Source of the DNA: Siphonodentalium dalli | Taxonomy: Eukaryota; Mollusca; Scaphopoda; Gadilida; Siphonodentaliidae | Reading direction: 5' to 3' | Assembly: GCA_032622095.1 (NCBI GenBank) | Contig: CP136062.1 | Span: forward strand, 163,552,875 to 163,616,874 | DNA: 64,000 nt | In this document: positions 24,876 to 36,000 of the stretch, in pieces | Position numbering within the stretch: position 1 is the stretch's first letter | Layout of the letters: every line of letters starts with the position of its first letter | Made by a program: the position numbers and the translations under genes | The notes under the pieces: model-generated | Told to the model about the DNA's origin: nothing | The model's input: the letters and a program-made list of their open reading frames with translations, nothing else | The model's database searches: none

Positions 24876-24879
24876 TCAC

Positions 24880-26340
24880 CTATAGGGGTGGTCCGTTCGG
24901 CGGGTGTTAATTTCGGCGTTTTTGCGTACATTTATAGCGAATTCGGCAGCAGCGTATGGGTTAATTTATTCACTTCCGCTAACGACTTGTCCGATCGCCC
25001 ATGGATGCATATGGGTATTCACTTCATGATATAATGTCCATTTCCGTGGTCAGGCAGTCAGGGGAGGTGCGGTCGGCGCCTTTTTGGATTTCCCTTACCT
25101 GGCAGAAACGGCCGCAAGTTATGGGTTAACAGTGCCGTGTCCGCTCGAGCTATCGACTTGGGGATTGGAACGTTGGTACATTCGGGTCCATTCTACACGA
25201 TATTGCAAAACCCCATCTCGCTCGGACCACTATAGGTGCGGGTGTTAATTTCGGCGTTTTGCGTACATTTATAGCGAATTCGACAGCAGCGTATGGGTTA
25301 ATTTATTCACTTCCGCTGCAGCTAGCGACTTGTCCGATCGGCCATGGATGCATATGGGTATTCACTTCATGATATAATGCATGTCCATTTCCGTGGTAAG
25401 GCAGTCAGGGGAGGTGCGGTCGGCGCCTTTTTTGGATTTCCCTTACCTGGCGGAAACGGCCGCAAGTTATGGGTTAACAGTGCCGTGTCCGCTCGAGCTA
25501 TCGACTTGGGGATTGTAACTTTGGTACATTCGGGTCCATTCTACACGATAGTGCAAACCCCATCTCGCTCGGACCCCTAGGGGTGGTCCGGTCGGCGGGT
25601 GTTAATTTCGGCGTTTTTGCGTACAATTATAGCGAATTCGGCAGCAGCGTATCGGTTAATTTATTTACTTCCGCTGCAGCTAGCGACTTGACCGATCGCC
25701 CATGGATGAATAGACGTATTTCCTTCATGATATAATGTTCATTTCCGTGGTCAGGCAGTCAGGGGAGGTGCGGTCGGCGCCTTTTTGGATTTCCCTTACC
25801 TGGCGGAAACGGCCGCAAGTTAGGGGTTAACAGTGCCGTGTCCGCTCGAGCTATCGACTTGGGGATTGGAACTTTGGTACACTCGGGTCCATTCTACACG
25901 ATATTGCAAAACCCCATCTCGCTCGGACCCCTACGGGCGGTCCGGTCGGCGGTGTTAATTTCGGCGTTTTTGCGTACATTTATAGCGAATTCGACAGCAG
26001 CGTATGGGTTAATTTATTCACTTCCGCTGCAGCTAGCGACTTGTCCGATCGCCCATGGATGCATATGGGTATTCACTTCATGATATAATGTCCATTTCCG
26101 TTGTCAGGCAGTCAGGGGAGGTGCGGTCGGCGCCTTTTTGGATTTCCCTTACCTGGCGGAAACGGCCGCAAGTTAGGGGTTAACAGTGCCGTGTCCGCTC
26201 AAGCTATCGACTTGGGGATTGGAACTTTGGTACATTCGGGTCCATTCTACACGATAGTGCAAACCCCATCTCGCTCGGACCCCTGGGGGCGGTCCGGTCG
26301 GGTGCGGTCGGGTTTTAGTAGGACCCGCTGGGTACCCAGC
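24880..26340 (-). repeat. Block C: about four tandem copies of the ~350-bp repeat, reverse orientation
   Basis: Reverse-complement copies of the block A unit, with the TACACGATnnTGCAAA landmark near 25193, 25541, 25896 and 26248 (period about 350 bp). The right end is GGTCGGGTTTTAGTAGGACC, the exact inverted counterpart of the start of block A, followed by GCTGGGTACCCA. Repeat-encoded frames recur in every unit and are not genes. Confidence 0.9.
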
Positions 26341-26615
26341 TTTTTTTAATTTTCAGTTGGCTACACAGCTTTGTGAAATCTCAGACAGAACGTGATTTAA
26401 TTAGTGATTGCAGTCAGTTGTATTCGAAATGAACCTGTGAAATTTGTGAATACTTGCATGTTTATATTATATCTATTCGTCACGATTGATGAAAATAATA
26501 GCGAATAAGAATTGCAGAAATAGGGCATAGGCCCTGCAGACTGCTTTCATAAAACTGGGTATACCCAAAGTGTAACAGAACGAGAGAGAGAAGTGCGGGA
26601 GTAGCACCGAAAGTT
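26341..26615. other. Spacer between block C and the 5S-derived sequence
   Basis: No recognisable gene or element. It is the first part of the 2.0-kb segment bounded by two copies of GCTGGGTACCCA. Confidence 0.35.
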
Positions 26616-26701
26616 GGCAGCACCAGAAATCTCAGGCCACCGGTCACCCATCCAGATAGTAACCGGGCTCGACGTTGCTTAACTTCGGTGATCACACAAA
26701 G
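26616..26701 (-). repeat. 5S rRNA-derived sequence (pseudogene or 5S-type SINE), 3' half
   Basis: On the minus strand GATCACCGAAGTTAAGCAAC, then GAGCCCGGTTACTATCTGGA, TGGGTGACC and TTTCTGGTGCTG follow the order of the second half of eukaryotic 5S rRNA, including the internal promoter region. The first half of 5S is not present: beyond the inserted element the sequence continues at 27775 with unrelated bases. A 5S-derived SINE or a 5S pseudogene both fit. Confidence 0.75.
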
Positions 26702-27767
26702 GAGGGTATCACCCCCCCCCCTTCGGTACGCGGGATTCAGGGTGTTTTGAAGCCGTACGCGGGATTCATACCCCCGAATTAACTGGTATTCGGGTTCAAG
26801 CAAAACATCTTGGACGCAGGTTTTGATGGCGCAAAGTAATATTTTGTACTAGTTATCTGTGTGAATGGGTGGGTGTAATAGCTTCTTGGGCATATTCGAC
26901 CACCGTGCCATCATAAACATGCTAAAAATGCTTGACGCCAGTCTAGATGCTAGGATTTTGCGATTTTCTTGTTCAGATTACAAAATTTTCGCACACCGGG
27001 CCGAACCATGGTCGGCCCGGTGTGTCATTGTCTCTCCCCTGTGGCCAATACAAAAATGCTAATAAGTTTAACAATATTTTACTACATTTGGTCAAACTTG
27101 TGGTCATCAGTTGGAGAATTTTCCAACCTGAAGGGGAGTATGAGGTTTGAAATTTCCAACACTATAGGAAAGCTTTAGTTGAGGCCAGTCTGAATGCTAG
27201 GATTTGCGATCTTCTTGTTCAAATTTCAAAATTTTCTCACACCGGCCGAACAACGATGGTCAGCTCGGTGTGTCGTGGTCTCTTGCCCGTAGCCGTGTGC
27301 ATGTGTATGGAGTTAGACCACTAGATGTTAGGATTTATGCAATGTTTCAGGTTAAAATATCTGAATTTTCTCATACCGGGAATTTAGAATCATGGTTTAT
27401 GAAGATATAGGATATTAGGCCTAAACACTGAGGTGCAAGGAGGGGGGGGGGGGGGGCAAATGGAATTATGCAAAACTTGTGTTCGGTCTGATTCTGACTC
27501 AAGGAGGGGGGTGCAGTTGGAATTTCCCCAAGGTGGACACCCCCAACGGAAACCCTCTAGCCACGTCCCTGGTCATAAAGTATCATTAATGGTATCATAA
27601 CGGCCTCATAACGCGACCGGCATCATAATGTGTCTATGTAACTTCTATGTATTATTTCTTAACATGTATTCAGGATTCACCCCCCAAAATTAACTCGTAT
27701 TCAGGATTCACCCCCCAAAATTAACTCGTATTCAGGATTCAGGGGGGAGGGGGGGGGGTGATACCCT
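26702..27767. mobile_element. 1,066-bp TIR element inserted in the 5S-derived sequence
   Basis: Ends are GAGGGTATCACCCCCCCCCC on the left and the inverted GGGGGTGATACCCT on the right. The 7-bp sequence CACAAAG is directly repeated on both sides (26695-26701 and 27768-27774) and is a good target-site duplication. The interior has ATTCAGGATTCACCCCCC repeats near both ends and three diverged copies of a GATGCTAGGATTTGCGAT segment. No transposase ORF. The 7- to 8-bp duplication would suit hAT or a related superfamily, but the TIR sequence is not one I can assign. Confidence 0.75.
26992..27024. repeat. GC-rich perfect hairpin
   Basis: CACACCGGGCCGA and TCGGCCCGGTGTG form a perfect 13-bp stem with loop ACCATGG. 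A weaker version lies at about 27239-27272 in the next repeat unit. It belongs to the interior of the TIR element and is not a bacterial-type terminator. Confidence 0.85.
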
Positions 27768-27774
27768 CACAAAG

Positions 27775-27975
27775 CGTCTAACGACCGTGACCAAGAGATC
27801 TTGACCTCTCGATCGGAGAAGTCATCGGCCTTCTATATTTACAACGCGACCGCTACACTACTCCCCCGTTCTTTTTGAGATTCACCGAATCTCACCCGAG
27901 TCCTCCCCCAGAGCGGTCGCACCATGACACAGACTCCGAGGACCGGACGAGCCCCCAGTGTCCCCATATCACCAA
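27775..27975 (-). repeat. Continuation of the 5S-derived SINE candidate beyond the insertion
   Basis: On the minus strand this reads up to GTTAGACGCTTTGTG and would join the 5S-like part once the 1,066-bp insertion and one copy of the 7-bp duplication are removed. Its own origin is unknown. It has no 5S similarity, so the 5S-like part may be an internal module of a longer element. Confidence 0.45.
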
Positions 27976-28364
27976 AATACAACAACAACAACAACAACAA
28001 CAACAACATTTCTTCAAAATACGCTTTAGTTATCAGAATCGATTAATTGCAACAAAATAATGCTAACCACTGTCAACTATGGTATCAAATTTCCCAAAAC
28101 GCGTTATTTATCAACATTTTGTTCAACGAAATATGGTCGTATTATCACTTGGGTATCACGAAATTTGGCCGTATTACCACTTGTTTTAGAGTTATCCATC
28201 TTCATTCGCAATTTTGTCCGAGAACCGTCCGTTTGACGACGTTTTTCTGGGCCACAAATAATTACACATCTCAAGAAATAACGAATAAAATATTTGTTTT
28301 ACCCCCGAAGCCAAAGAAATAGTAATTTAGGATTGTTAATTCGGATAATGCATCTTTATCAAAA
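27976..28364 (+). repeat. Interspersed repeat family C, copy 1, with (CAA)n tract
   Basis: A (CAA)n microsatellite at 27978-28008 is followed by TTATCAGAATCGATT, ATTTATCAACATTTTGTTCA, CATCTTCATTCGCAATTTTG and CCCCGAAGCCAAAGAAATAG. The same landmarks appear inverted at 41627-42065 and in plus orientation at 50045-50378. The right end of copies 2 and 3 is ATGCATCTTTAA, giving a TTAA border. Non-coding. Confidence 0.75.
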
Positions 28365-28411
28365 GCTGGGTACCCAACTGAACGAAATGTGGTGAAAGTG
28401 ACCATTTCAGC
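28365..28411 (-). repeat. Inverted copy of the block A cap
   Basis: The reverse complement of 7645-7690: GAACGAAATG, AAGTGACCATTTCAGC and GCTGGGTACCCA match the cap with few changes. It closes the 20.8-kb inverted-repeat-bounded region. Confidence 0.75.
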
Positions 28412-28805
28412 ATTAGTTTCTGCCCAGGTGTCATGGAGTTATTATAGTAGACGTTCTATTGTATAACTTGTACACGTAGACGCGCGTATATCTATACCCA
28501 ACTTGTCAGTGAGATGAGAATCCATCTTATATAATTATTCCACACCCATTGACGTGAGTCACATGTATTCAACGGAATCCCAGCCATTGAATACATATTA
28601 GTGTATACCTCTAGTGGAATACAAGCCGGAACTATTATCGTTGACGTTGTCACCAAGAAAGATGTCGTACATTACGTTGATTATCCGCTTCCGGTGATTC
28701 CCCCCATAATTACTGGTTATTTGTCAGACTTAAATCACAATAAAGGTAGCTATAGTAACAATGAAGGTGACATTCATGGATTGAATTTATCTGACTGAAC
28801 GGTGT
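28412..28805. other. Intergenic, nothing recognised
   Basis: Contains one 65-codon plus-strand frame (28601-28798) with no recognisable similarity or splice context. No gene called. Confidence 0.35.
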
Positions 28806-28807
28806 AG

Positions 28808-28984
28808 AATAAATACAGAACACAACTTGCATCATAATCGAGAATCTTTTATCGAACTCGTTGCGGACGGCGCAAAGTTATATTTCGCTCGAGCTACGCT
28901 CTCGCGAAATATATCCTTGCGCCATCCGCAACTCATGCGATAAAAGATTCTCGATTAAGATGCGCGTTGTGTTCTGTCTATTTA
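28808..28984. repeat. Foldback hairpin element
   Basis: Arms of about 85 bp pair with a few mismatches: AATACAGAACACAACTTGC, TAATCGAGAATCTTTTATCG and GTTGCGGACGGCGCAA on the left have inverted partners on the right, with the loop at TCGAGCTACGCTC. No coding content. Confidence 0.8.
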
Positions 28985-28989
28985 TACAT

Positions 28990-29638
28990 GTAACGATAGT
29001 TCAAAGAATACGATTACATGTACACGCGGTATATTCGCATTGATGGCACACTAGGCCTACTATACATAGCCACGAAATTAAATAAAATTATAAAATTTGT
29101 GTTAATTCATAAGGGGCATTATGGGCTTTCCCTCCTATATAGAGTGATAAAATCAACGGTCTGCCCATGCCTGCATGCCTCCGTGGTTTTTATATCAATA
29201 AAATTGCTATTTTCGCCAGTAAAATTAGGGAGGTCATCTCCCGGAAATCATAGCGGTCACCCACCAGAGTATGGCAGTAATTTGACTGCCCTTTAAGTTG
29301 TATAATGGTCAATTTAATGATATTGTGTGTGTATTTACTATATATTTGTGCATTGTTTACATCATCGCGTCCGCTTAGATATAATATAGCGTGGAAGGTG
29401 GCGGAAACGTGCCAAGACGTCCGGCGATCATCATCGGTACATTACGTTTGCAATAAGGAGCTCGACTAATAAGGAAGATTTCGGCGCCACGGACGAATAC
29501 TAACCGGCCAATCGAGCCGAAACATCTTCTTTGGGTGGATTTATAATGGGGATTTGAGTGTCAGAACCGGGTTTTGTCGTAATTTCTTAGAAGAACAAGC
29601 CTTCAATTCAATTTTTCAATTCAATTATTTATTCAACA
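28990..29638. other. Intergenic, nothing recognised
   Basis: No gene, RNA or repeat boundary recognised up to the A that precedes the second Helitron. Confidence 0.35.
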
Positions 29639-29658
29639 TCTATATATATATTTGCGAA

Positions 29659-29693
<35 letters not shown>

Positions 29694-32148
29694 GTTCTAT
29701 AGAAATTCACAGGGGACCATCTAGATGATGCCAAAGGGGTCTACTAGGAGTAACTTTTTACGAGAAAGATAATGGTCGGGGTTAAAATTTTCTAAAGTGA
29801 CGCCGTTGTTGTCAGGGGCAGAAAAGGGGGAGGGCAGAATATTTTTTTTCGGCGATTGCCACGAAACTTATATATAATCATCCCCATAATATGAGGAATC
29901 TAATGGTGTGTTTTAAATATGGCAAAAGTCGCGCCGTTCGCGTCAGGGGTGCCCGGAAGGGGGAGGGGCTGATTTTTTTTCTGTCGCCGATTTCCACGAA
30001 ACTTACATATAATCATCCCCATGATATGAAGAATCCAACGGTGTGGTTTAAATATATCAAAAGTGGCGTCGTTCGAGTCAGGTTTGCACGAAAGGGGAGA
30101 GGGGCACCAAAATTGATAAAACTAATTTTAGCGCCGATTTCCACCAAATTGATATATATTCTTCTTCATTATACAAGGAATCTAATTGTGCGATTTAACA
30201 ACACCAAATTGTTGTCGTTTGGATGAGAGATTGGGAGGGGGTGGGCACTAAATTTGATAATAATTGGTTTAGTCGCCGATTGCCACCACACTTATACAAA
30301 AGCATCCCCATGGTATGAGGAGTCTAATGGTGTGGCTTATATCTGTCAAGTGTGGCCTCATTCGAGTCAGGGGTGTATTGAAAGGGACAGGGGCACCAGA
30401 ATTGATGCACAATTTTTTTGGCGCCAATTTCCACCAAATTGATACACGTTCTTATCCATGATACGAGGAATCTGATTGTGTGATTTAAAGACGCCATAGT
30501 GGTGCTGTTTAGGTGAGAGATGGGGAGGGAGGGATTGACACAAAATTTGATTAAAAAAAACATTGTTTAGTCGCCGATTATCACCAAACTTATAAACAAT
30601 CATCAACATGATATCAGGAGTGTAATGTTGTGGTTTAAGGATGTAACAAGTGGGGCCATTCGAGTCAGTGGTGTATAGAGATGAGAGGGACTTTATATTT
30701 ATAAGTTTATGGCCGATTTCCACCAGATTGATACATATTCTTCTCCGTTATACGGGGAATCTTATCGTGTGATTTAGACACAACAAATTGGTGCCCTATG
30801 GGTGAGAGATATGGGGAACTTCAATTTGATACGAATTTGTATACTCGCCAATTTTCACCAATTTCATATATATATGCATCTCTAATCTCTAATGAGACTT
30901 ACTTAGTGTGTGCAGCTTGAGTCCAAAATAGGGACGGGAGGGTCACCAAAAACTGATACAAAATAGTTTTAGTACCAATTACCATCAAATTCAGATACGT
31001 TCTTCTCAAATGATACAATAAATCAAATTGTGCTGTCTGTCTGTCTTTCTGTCTGTCTGTGTGTTATATATATAACTTCACTCACGCGGTACAATCGAAG
31101 AGGCAAAAGCTGATACAAATATATTTGGCACTAACAAATTCATACATGTTTTTATCTAATGATATACCATGAATTAAATTACATTTGGTGTCGTTTGCGT
31201 CACGGATGGCGAGCGGATATGCACTATCATAGATAAGATTTATATTCGCCGATATCCACATATAAGTTATATATAGTCACCCAGGCCATCTCCATATCAT
31301 TTTAAGGAGATTTGGGCGTTCACATTTCACAATCCCGACAAATGGTAACCCACTTATAAGTCACTTGAACAATTATATCTTCTTAATTGTCATATTTATA
31401 TGGGGATGGCAATCAGGACAAAAAAGTTACAATTTGTCAGGATATATGGAAGGCCTGTTCAAAATAGTGGTCACAGTGTGCAGTCATATATAGTTTCTTC
31501 TGATATACAATAAAATGCAGTTAGTAGCACATGACTTTTCAGGATCCTCCCAATACTGACATCTGACAAGGGGTTTAGAACAGACTCATCGACTGCCATA
31601 AACAACTCAAAATCTCGCTCTGTGTCTGGCAAATGTAGCTGATATGCCCGCGCAGCAACATTTCGTTGAAACTGAGAATATTTAGCCAATATATAGCACC
31701 ATGAACAGAGGAGCACCTGGAAATATCTTTAAAACATCTGTATCTTCATGGAGATATAGCCAGGTATCCTCAGGTTCTTAGTCCAACCCACTAGATTGAT
31801 TGATGCATCTCAATATGTAAAACCCAATTGTCATCTTTTATTTATGCGAACTAATGTCTTTATGATGTCCGTGTATCATATTATAACGTCTGACGTATAC
31901 ACAGTTGTAAATAAATAAATACTTCATTATTGGTGGAACGGATTAATCGCGATAAACAGAATGACAATTGACAAGGTGGGCCACTACTTATATTCCATGA
32001 CTGTAATAATCATGTTTTGTGATGCTATTTGAATATACAATTTATGAGAAAACGTATAACACTCTGTTCTCTATTCCCAACAAATATCCACAGCATACAG
32101 ATGATTTCACATCGCATTAACCTGGGCAACGCCGGGTAACCCTGCTAG
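29639..32148 (+). mobile_element. Non-autonomous Helitron, copy 2
   Basis: 2,510 bp, nearly identical to copy 1 (21354-23859) but in plus orientation. It starts TCTATATATATATTTGCG after an A and ends with the hairpin and CTGCTAG before a T. The 81-, 118- and 111-codon frames seen in copy 1 recur unchanged or nearly so. One visible difference lies near 31771, where CTCAGGTTCTTAG replaces the CTCGAGATCTTGG of the other copy. No Rep/helicase coding sequence, so movement would need a partner element. Confidence 0.88.
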
Positions 32149-32963
32149 TACACTATAAAATAACAATGGACTATACACAATCTGTTAATATGGAATAAAA
32201 AACTTAACATAATAACATTGGCACGCTCATCTTGATGTTGTATAATTTTATAATTGTTTGGAGAAAGATGATGCTCTGATGTTTAAAACTTATCAAGGAA
32301 CACACCTACTAGTAAGTAAAGTAGCTAAATTTGTTGTTGTGATCTTATAGAATCGTATGGTAAATAATGTACATATTGTAAATTGTTTTCTTCATACCTG
32401 TATTTATAAGGTGATGAGAATAAAGAATTGAAACGGAACATTGAATACATTTATTTTAACAGTTAAATTACATCAGCAAAATGTGAGTTAGTACTTATAA
32501 TATATATATCTATAGAGCATGTATATCTATAGAGCATGTATATCTATAGAGCATGTATATCTATAGAGCATGTATATCTATAGAGCATTATATATATCTA
32601 GCATCTGGTCGTACTCCATGGTTCGGATCAAGTGTTTGTTGGTGTAAACATATTTATTTATCTAAATCATGCACATTAATTAACAGAGTTGTATAATATA
32701 TATAAAGACAATTATTTTAGAGAATGGGATTTGGCAGAAAGTGTGATGCTTATATTAGCCATTTCCCCATCTTTGTCATACACATGTGGTGGTGTCTTTA
32801 TTGCTTTTTCATAATGTTCTTTTCCCAGTTAGATTTTGTTTTTGTTTAAATTTTACTATCTTATTATTATCATTGTCAGCCGTCTGGGGCATAGACTGTC
32901 CAACAGTAACCCATAATAATGTGTTTGTTCCTTTCACTATAAAGATTCCTAATCCCAAATTTA
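32149..32963. other. VPS4 3' flank and 3' UTR region, with 17-bp tandem repeat
   Basis: Holds about five copies of a 17-bp unit (TAGAGCATGTATATCTA) at 32507-32590. The segment 32790-32963 is the probable 3' UTR of the minus-strand VPS4 gene. Confidence 0.6.
32797..32802 (-). terminator. Probable polyadenylation signal of VPS4
   Basis: AATAAA on the minus strand about 160 nt after the VPS4 stop codon. Position and match are right for a 3'-end signal; cleavage cannot be confirmed without transcripts. Confidence 0.5.
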
Positions 32964-33068
32964 TCAGGAACCATCTTGTCCAAAATCATTTGTGAATTCC
33001 TCGAGTTTCTTCATATCATCCGCGTTTACAGTGCGCTTCGACGTCTTCAATGATTTGATAATATCAGC
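32964..33068 (-). CDS. VPS4: VPS4 last exon
   Basis: 34 residues and a [23 protein letters not shown] then NDFGQDGS, the C-terminal VPS4 helix that packs back on the AAA domain. Acceptor CTTTACAG. The ending with an extra Ser after DFGQDG is slightly longer than usual. Confidence 0.95.
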   Translation of the reverse strand, partial: ADIIKSLKTSKRTVNADDMKKLEEFTNDFGQDGS

Positions 33069-36000
33069 CTGTAAAGATATTCAATTTGAATGCAATTTGA
33101 GTCGATAAGTTTGCTCCAATTGTTTCCACCCGATAAGGACCGACATTATAGTGTATAGTATAAAGGAAAATTGTTAAGAAATATTAGCATTGAGTACAGG
33201 TTAAAGTTGCATGCAAATCTGACGCTCTGGCATGCCAAAATTGTTTCACTGCAACCAAACAAGTATAACAGTATCGGAAGGGTGATAACTCTACTTAGTC
33301 TATATGCTTACTTGTTTGGTTGTGGTGAAGCAATTTTGGCACATAAAATCGTCATATTGGCAAACATTATTAGAATATATCGAAGGCTAATATTTGTTAA
33401 CACAAATTATTTTACTTTAGACTAATGTTGGCAAGCCTTGAAATAGCGTGTCTGTCATTTGCAGAATGAGGTCCCCAGAGGGTGAATTTAGTGCATGATG
33501 CTACCCCGCATAGCGGGCTAGCAACACCAAATTCACCCTCTGGGGACCTCATTCTGCTTACACCTCAGCAGAATGAGGTTCCCAGAGGGTGAATTTGGTG
33601 ATGCTAGCCCGCTATGCGGGGTAGCATCACTAAAATTACCCTCTGGGGACCTCATTCTGCAAATGACAGACACACTATTTCAAGGTTTGAATGTTGGTCC
33701 GTATCGTAGATTTTTCACGTATTTCTCCCCCTAATACAGAGTGTGGCCATAAACGCACGCATCCTATACACACGCACCACATCAAGCTCCATGCAGAGTT
33801 CAGTCCCCAACGCAGGACTTACCGCTGCCCGCACCTTCACGTATATGGGCAGCCAAATTAACATATACGACGGTATATAGGTATATGTATGCAGTTCGTT
33901 AGAGTACACTAACACGTCGTGACATTACGAAATTGTGCAATTTAAAGTCGAATTAAGGATATGTGCCGATTTAGAGATATCTTCAAATCATTTGGAGATA
34001 TCTCCAAATATTTAGAGATATCTCCAAATAATTTATTTTGCAAAAAACAAATATATGTGCTATAATGAAGAAAATACTCAGAATTTATTGTTTTCACCAA
34101 GCCGATCTGTGTGTCAAAATATCCACGAGCTTCCATTTTGAAACATATTTTTCACCATGCATGATAACTGTAATGCGATTGGTGCAAATCAGCTACTTTC
34201 GGTGTCAACGCCAATCGTATTTTCACTTATTCTGACCTCTTTATCGCCAGCATTAAAACAGATGGAGCGGAAACTATATATTTTTTTTCATTTTTTAAAC
34301 TTATGGTCACAAATGAACACTTTATATAATTAAGCTCAACGTGTGTTATTTGTATACACCATTATTGCGATTCTCGACTGGATAGCCCGATTTTTTTGTG
34401 GAAATATATGTTATTTGACGACAATTTTATTGAAATCGACTGGAATTTTTTTTTTTTAAATCGATCAGATTTTGAATTTGGGGTTACATTTTCTCAAACA
34501 TATTACCCTTGATCATATTTTATGGCTGTTAGATTAGAAGAATAATGTCTTGGGAAGGGAGCAGTTGTATTTTGAAATAAAAGTGTTTGAAACCATTTTC
34601 CCTAGACTTGGTGTGATTTCCTAAAAAATCTGGCACCCTTCTAAGTAATGGTTAGAGCACAAGAATTGTTCTTTACCAGAATCAATCGAGTCGGAGACGA
34701 GATTTATTCTGGTAAAGAACAATTAGCGTGCTCTGACCGACTTAGAGCACAATTGATCCCACATAATGCAATAAACTGGAAATGTGCCGTGCGCTGACCG
34801 CGATTGGACACAATAGCCGGTTAGCCACGCCCAAACACGTGATTAACATGAACTGAATGTGATAGATATGTCCGAAACAACACGGACTGTTCCCACTTTG
34901 AAGCGCCCGTGCGATTTGTTTGTTATGAGTTGCGGGTGTCTAACAATGGGAAAATTGAACTATTCCTTCGCCCGCCTTGGGAATTGGTGTGCTTTACCAA
35001 AAATCAGGGAACGATTGCAACAATGGGATTGTGCTCTAATACATAATAAAACACAACAAGATAATAATAAAAGGTTCGGCGAACCCCGCGTCGGCCGCCC
35101 AACACAAACTCTGGGGTCAGCACAATGTTTCGATCGGAATGGCACATTGGGATGTCGCTCAACTCAGACAAAGCTTGAAAATCGCGATAGGTTGTGTCGA
35201 AGGCTCCCAGACAATAAAAAAAACATTTCATTTTGATTATATTATTTCCATTACATATAGAGCTAGCTTTGTATATAGCCTGGAGAAATGAAACGACACT
35301 AGTATAATATAATATACTCCGAATTATCGACTACATTATACTAAATTATACTCCTATATATAGTTAACCGTATAGCAATACATAGCAGTGGTATAATTAT
35401 GTTAAAGGGGAACTGTACACTAAATCTGGCCATTTATGGATTATATCTCCTATTATACTCAACAGAATAAATTCAACAAATGAATGCATTTGGAGCCATC
35501 GATGAGTGCAAAATACACAAATTTACTTTATGAACGATGTAAGACAAATTGGTAATTATAAGGGAAATGAGTTTGGGCTCGAGTCGTAAACTCATTTCCA
35601 TTATAATTACCATGTTGTTGGCATCGTTCACAGCACAAGTTTAATAGTATATGTAGTCGTAGACAAAACTTCAGACTGAAATGTCCATCAGTTGGAAATG
35701 TTCCAACCTTAGGAAAGTGTAGGTTGGAAATTTCTAACCATTTGCAAAGTCTGATATATCAGTTTGGAGCATTCCTACTCAGGGGTTTGTATAAATGAAT
35801 GTTCCCAGCGGTTTTAGTACACAAGGGAGTTTCAGTTAGCTTTTCCAAGTTGGGCATCCCTCAACAGACGAAACCCTTTATCGGAATTACTGTCATCGAA
35901 TCTTACCATCGCCAATTTCGGTGCTAGTAATTTATCTCCGTCCACTTGTTCCCATGTCATCTCCATGGCATCTGAGTCCCCGGGCGAACAGGGTGTCAGC

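Noticed and set aside
26616-26701. Functional 5S rRNA gene
   Set aside because: Only the second half resembles 5S; the 5' half is absent even when the inserted element is removed.
28601-28798. 65-codon plus-strand ORF as a gene
   Set aside because: No similarity, no splice signals in register and no neighbour to support it.
21354-32148. Large inverted segmental duplication
   Set aside because: The homology stops exactly at Helitron termini on both sides and flanks differ, so two independent insertions explain it better.
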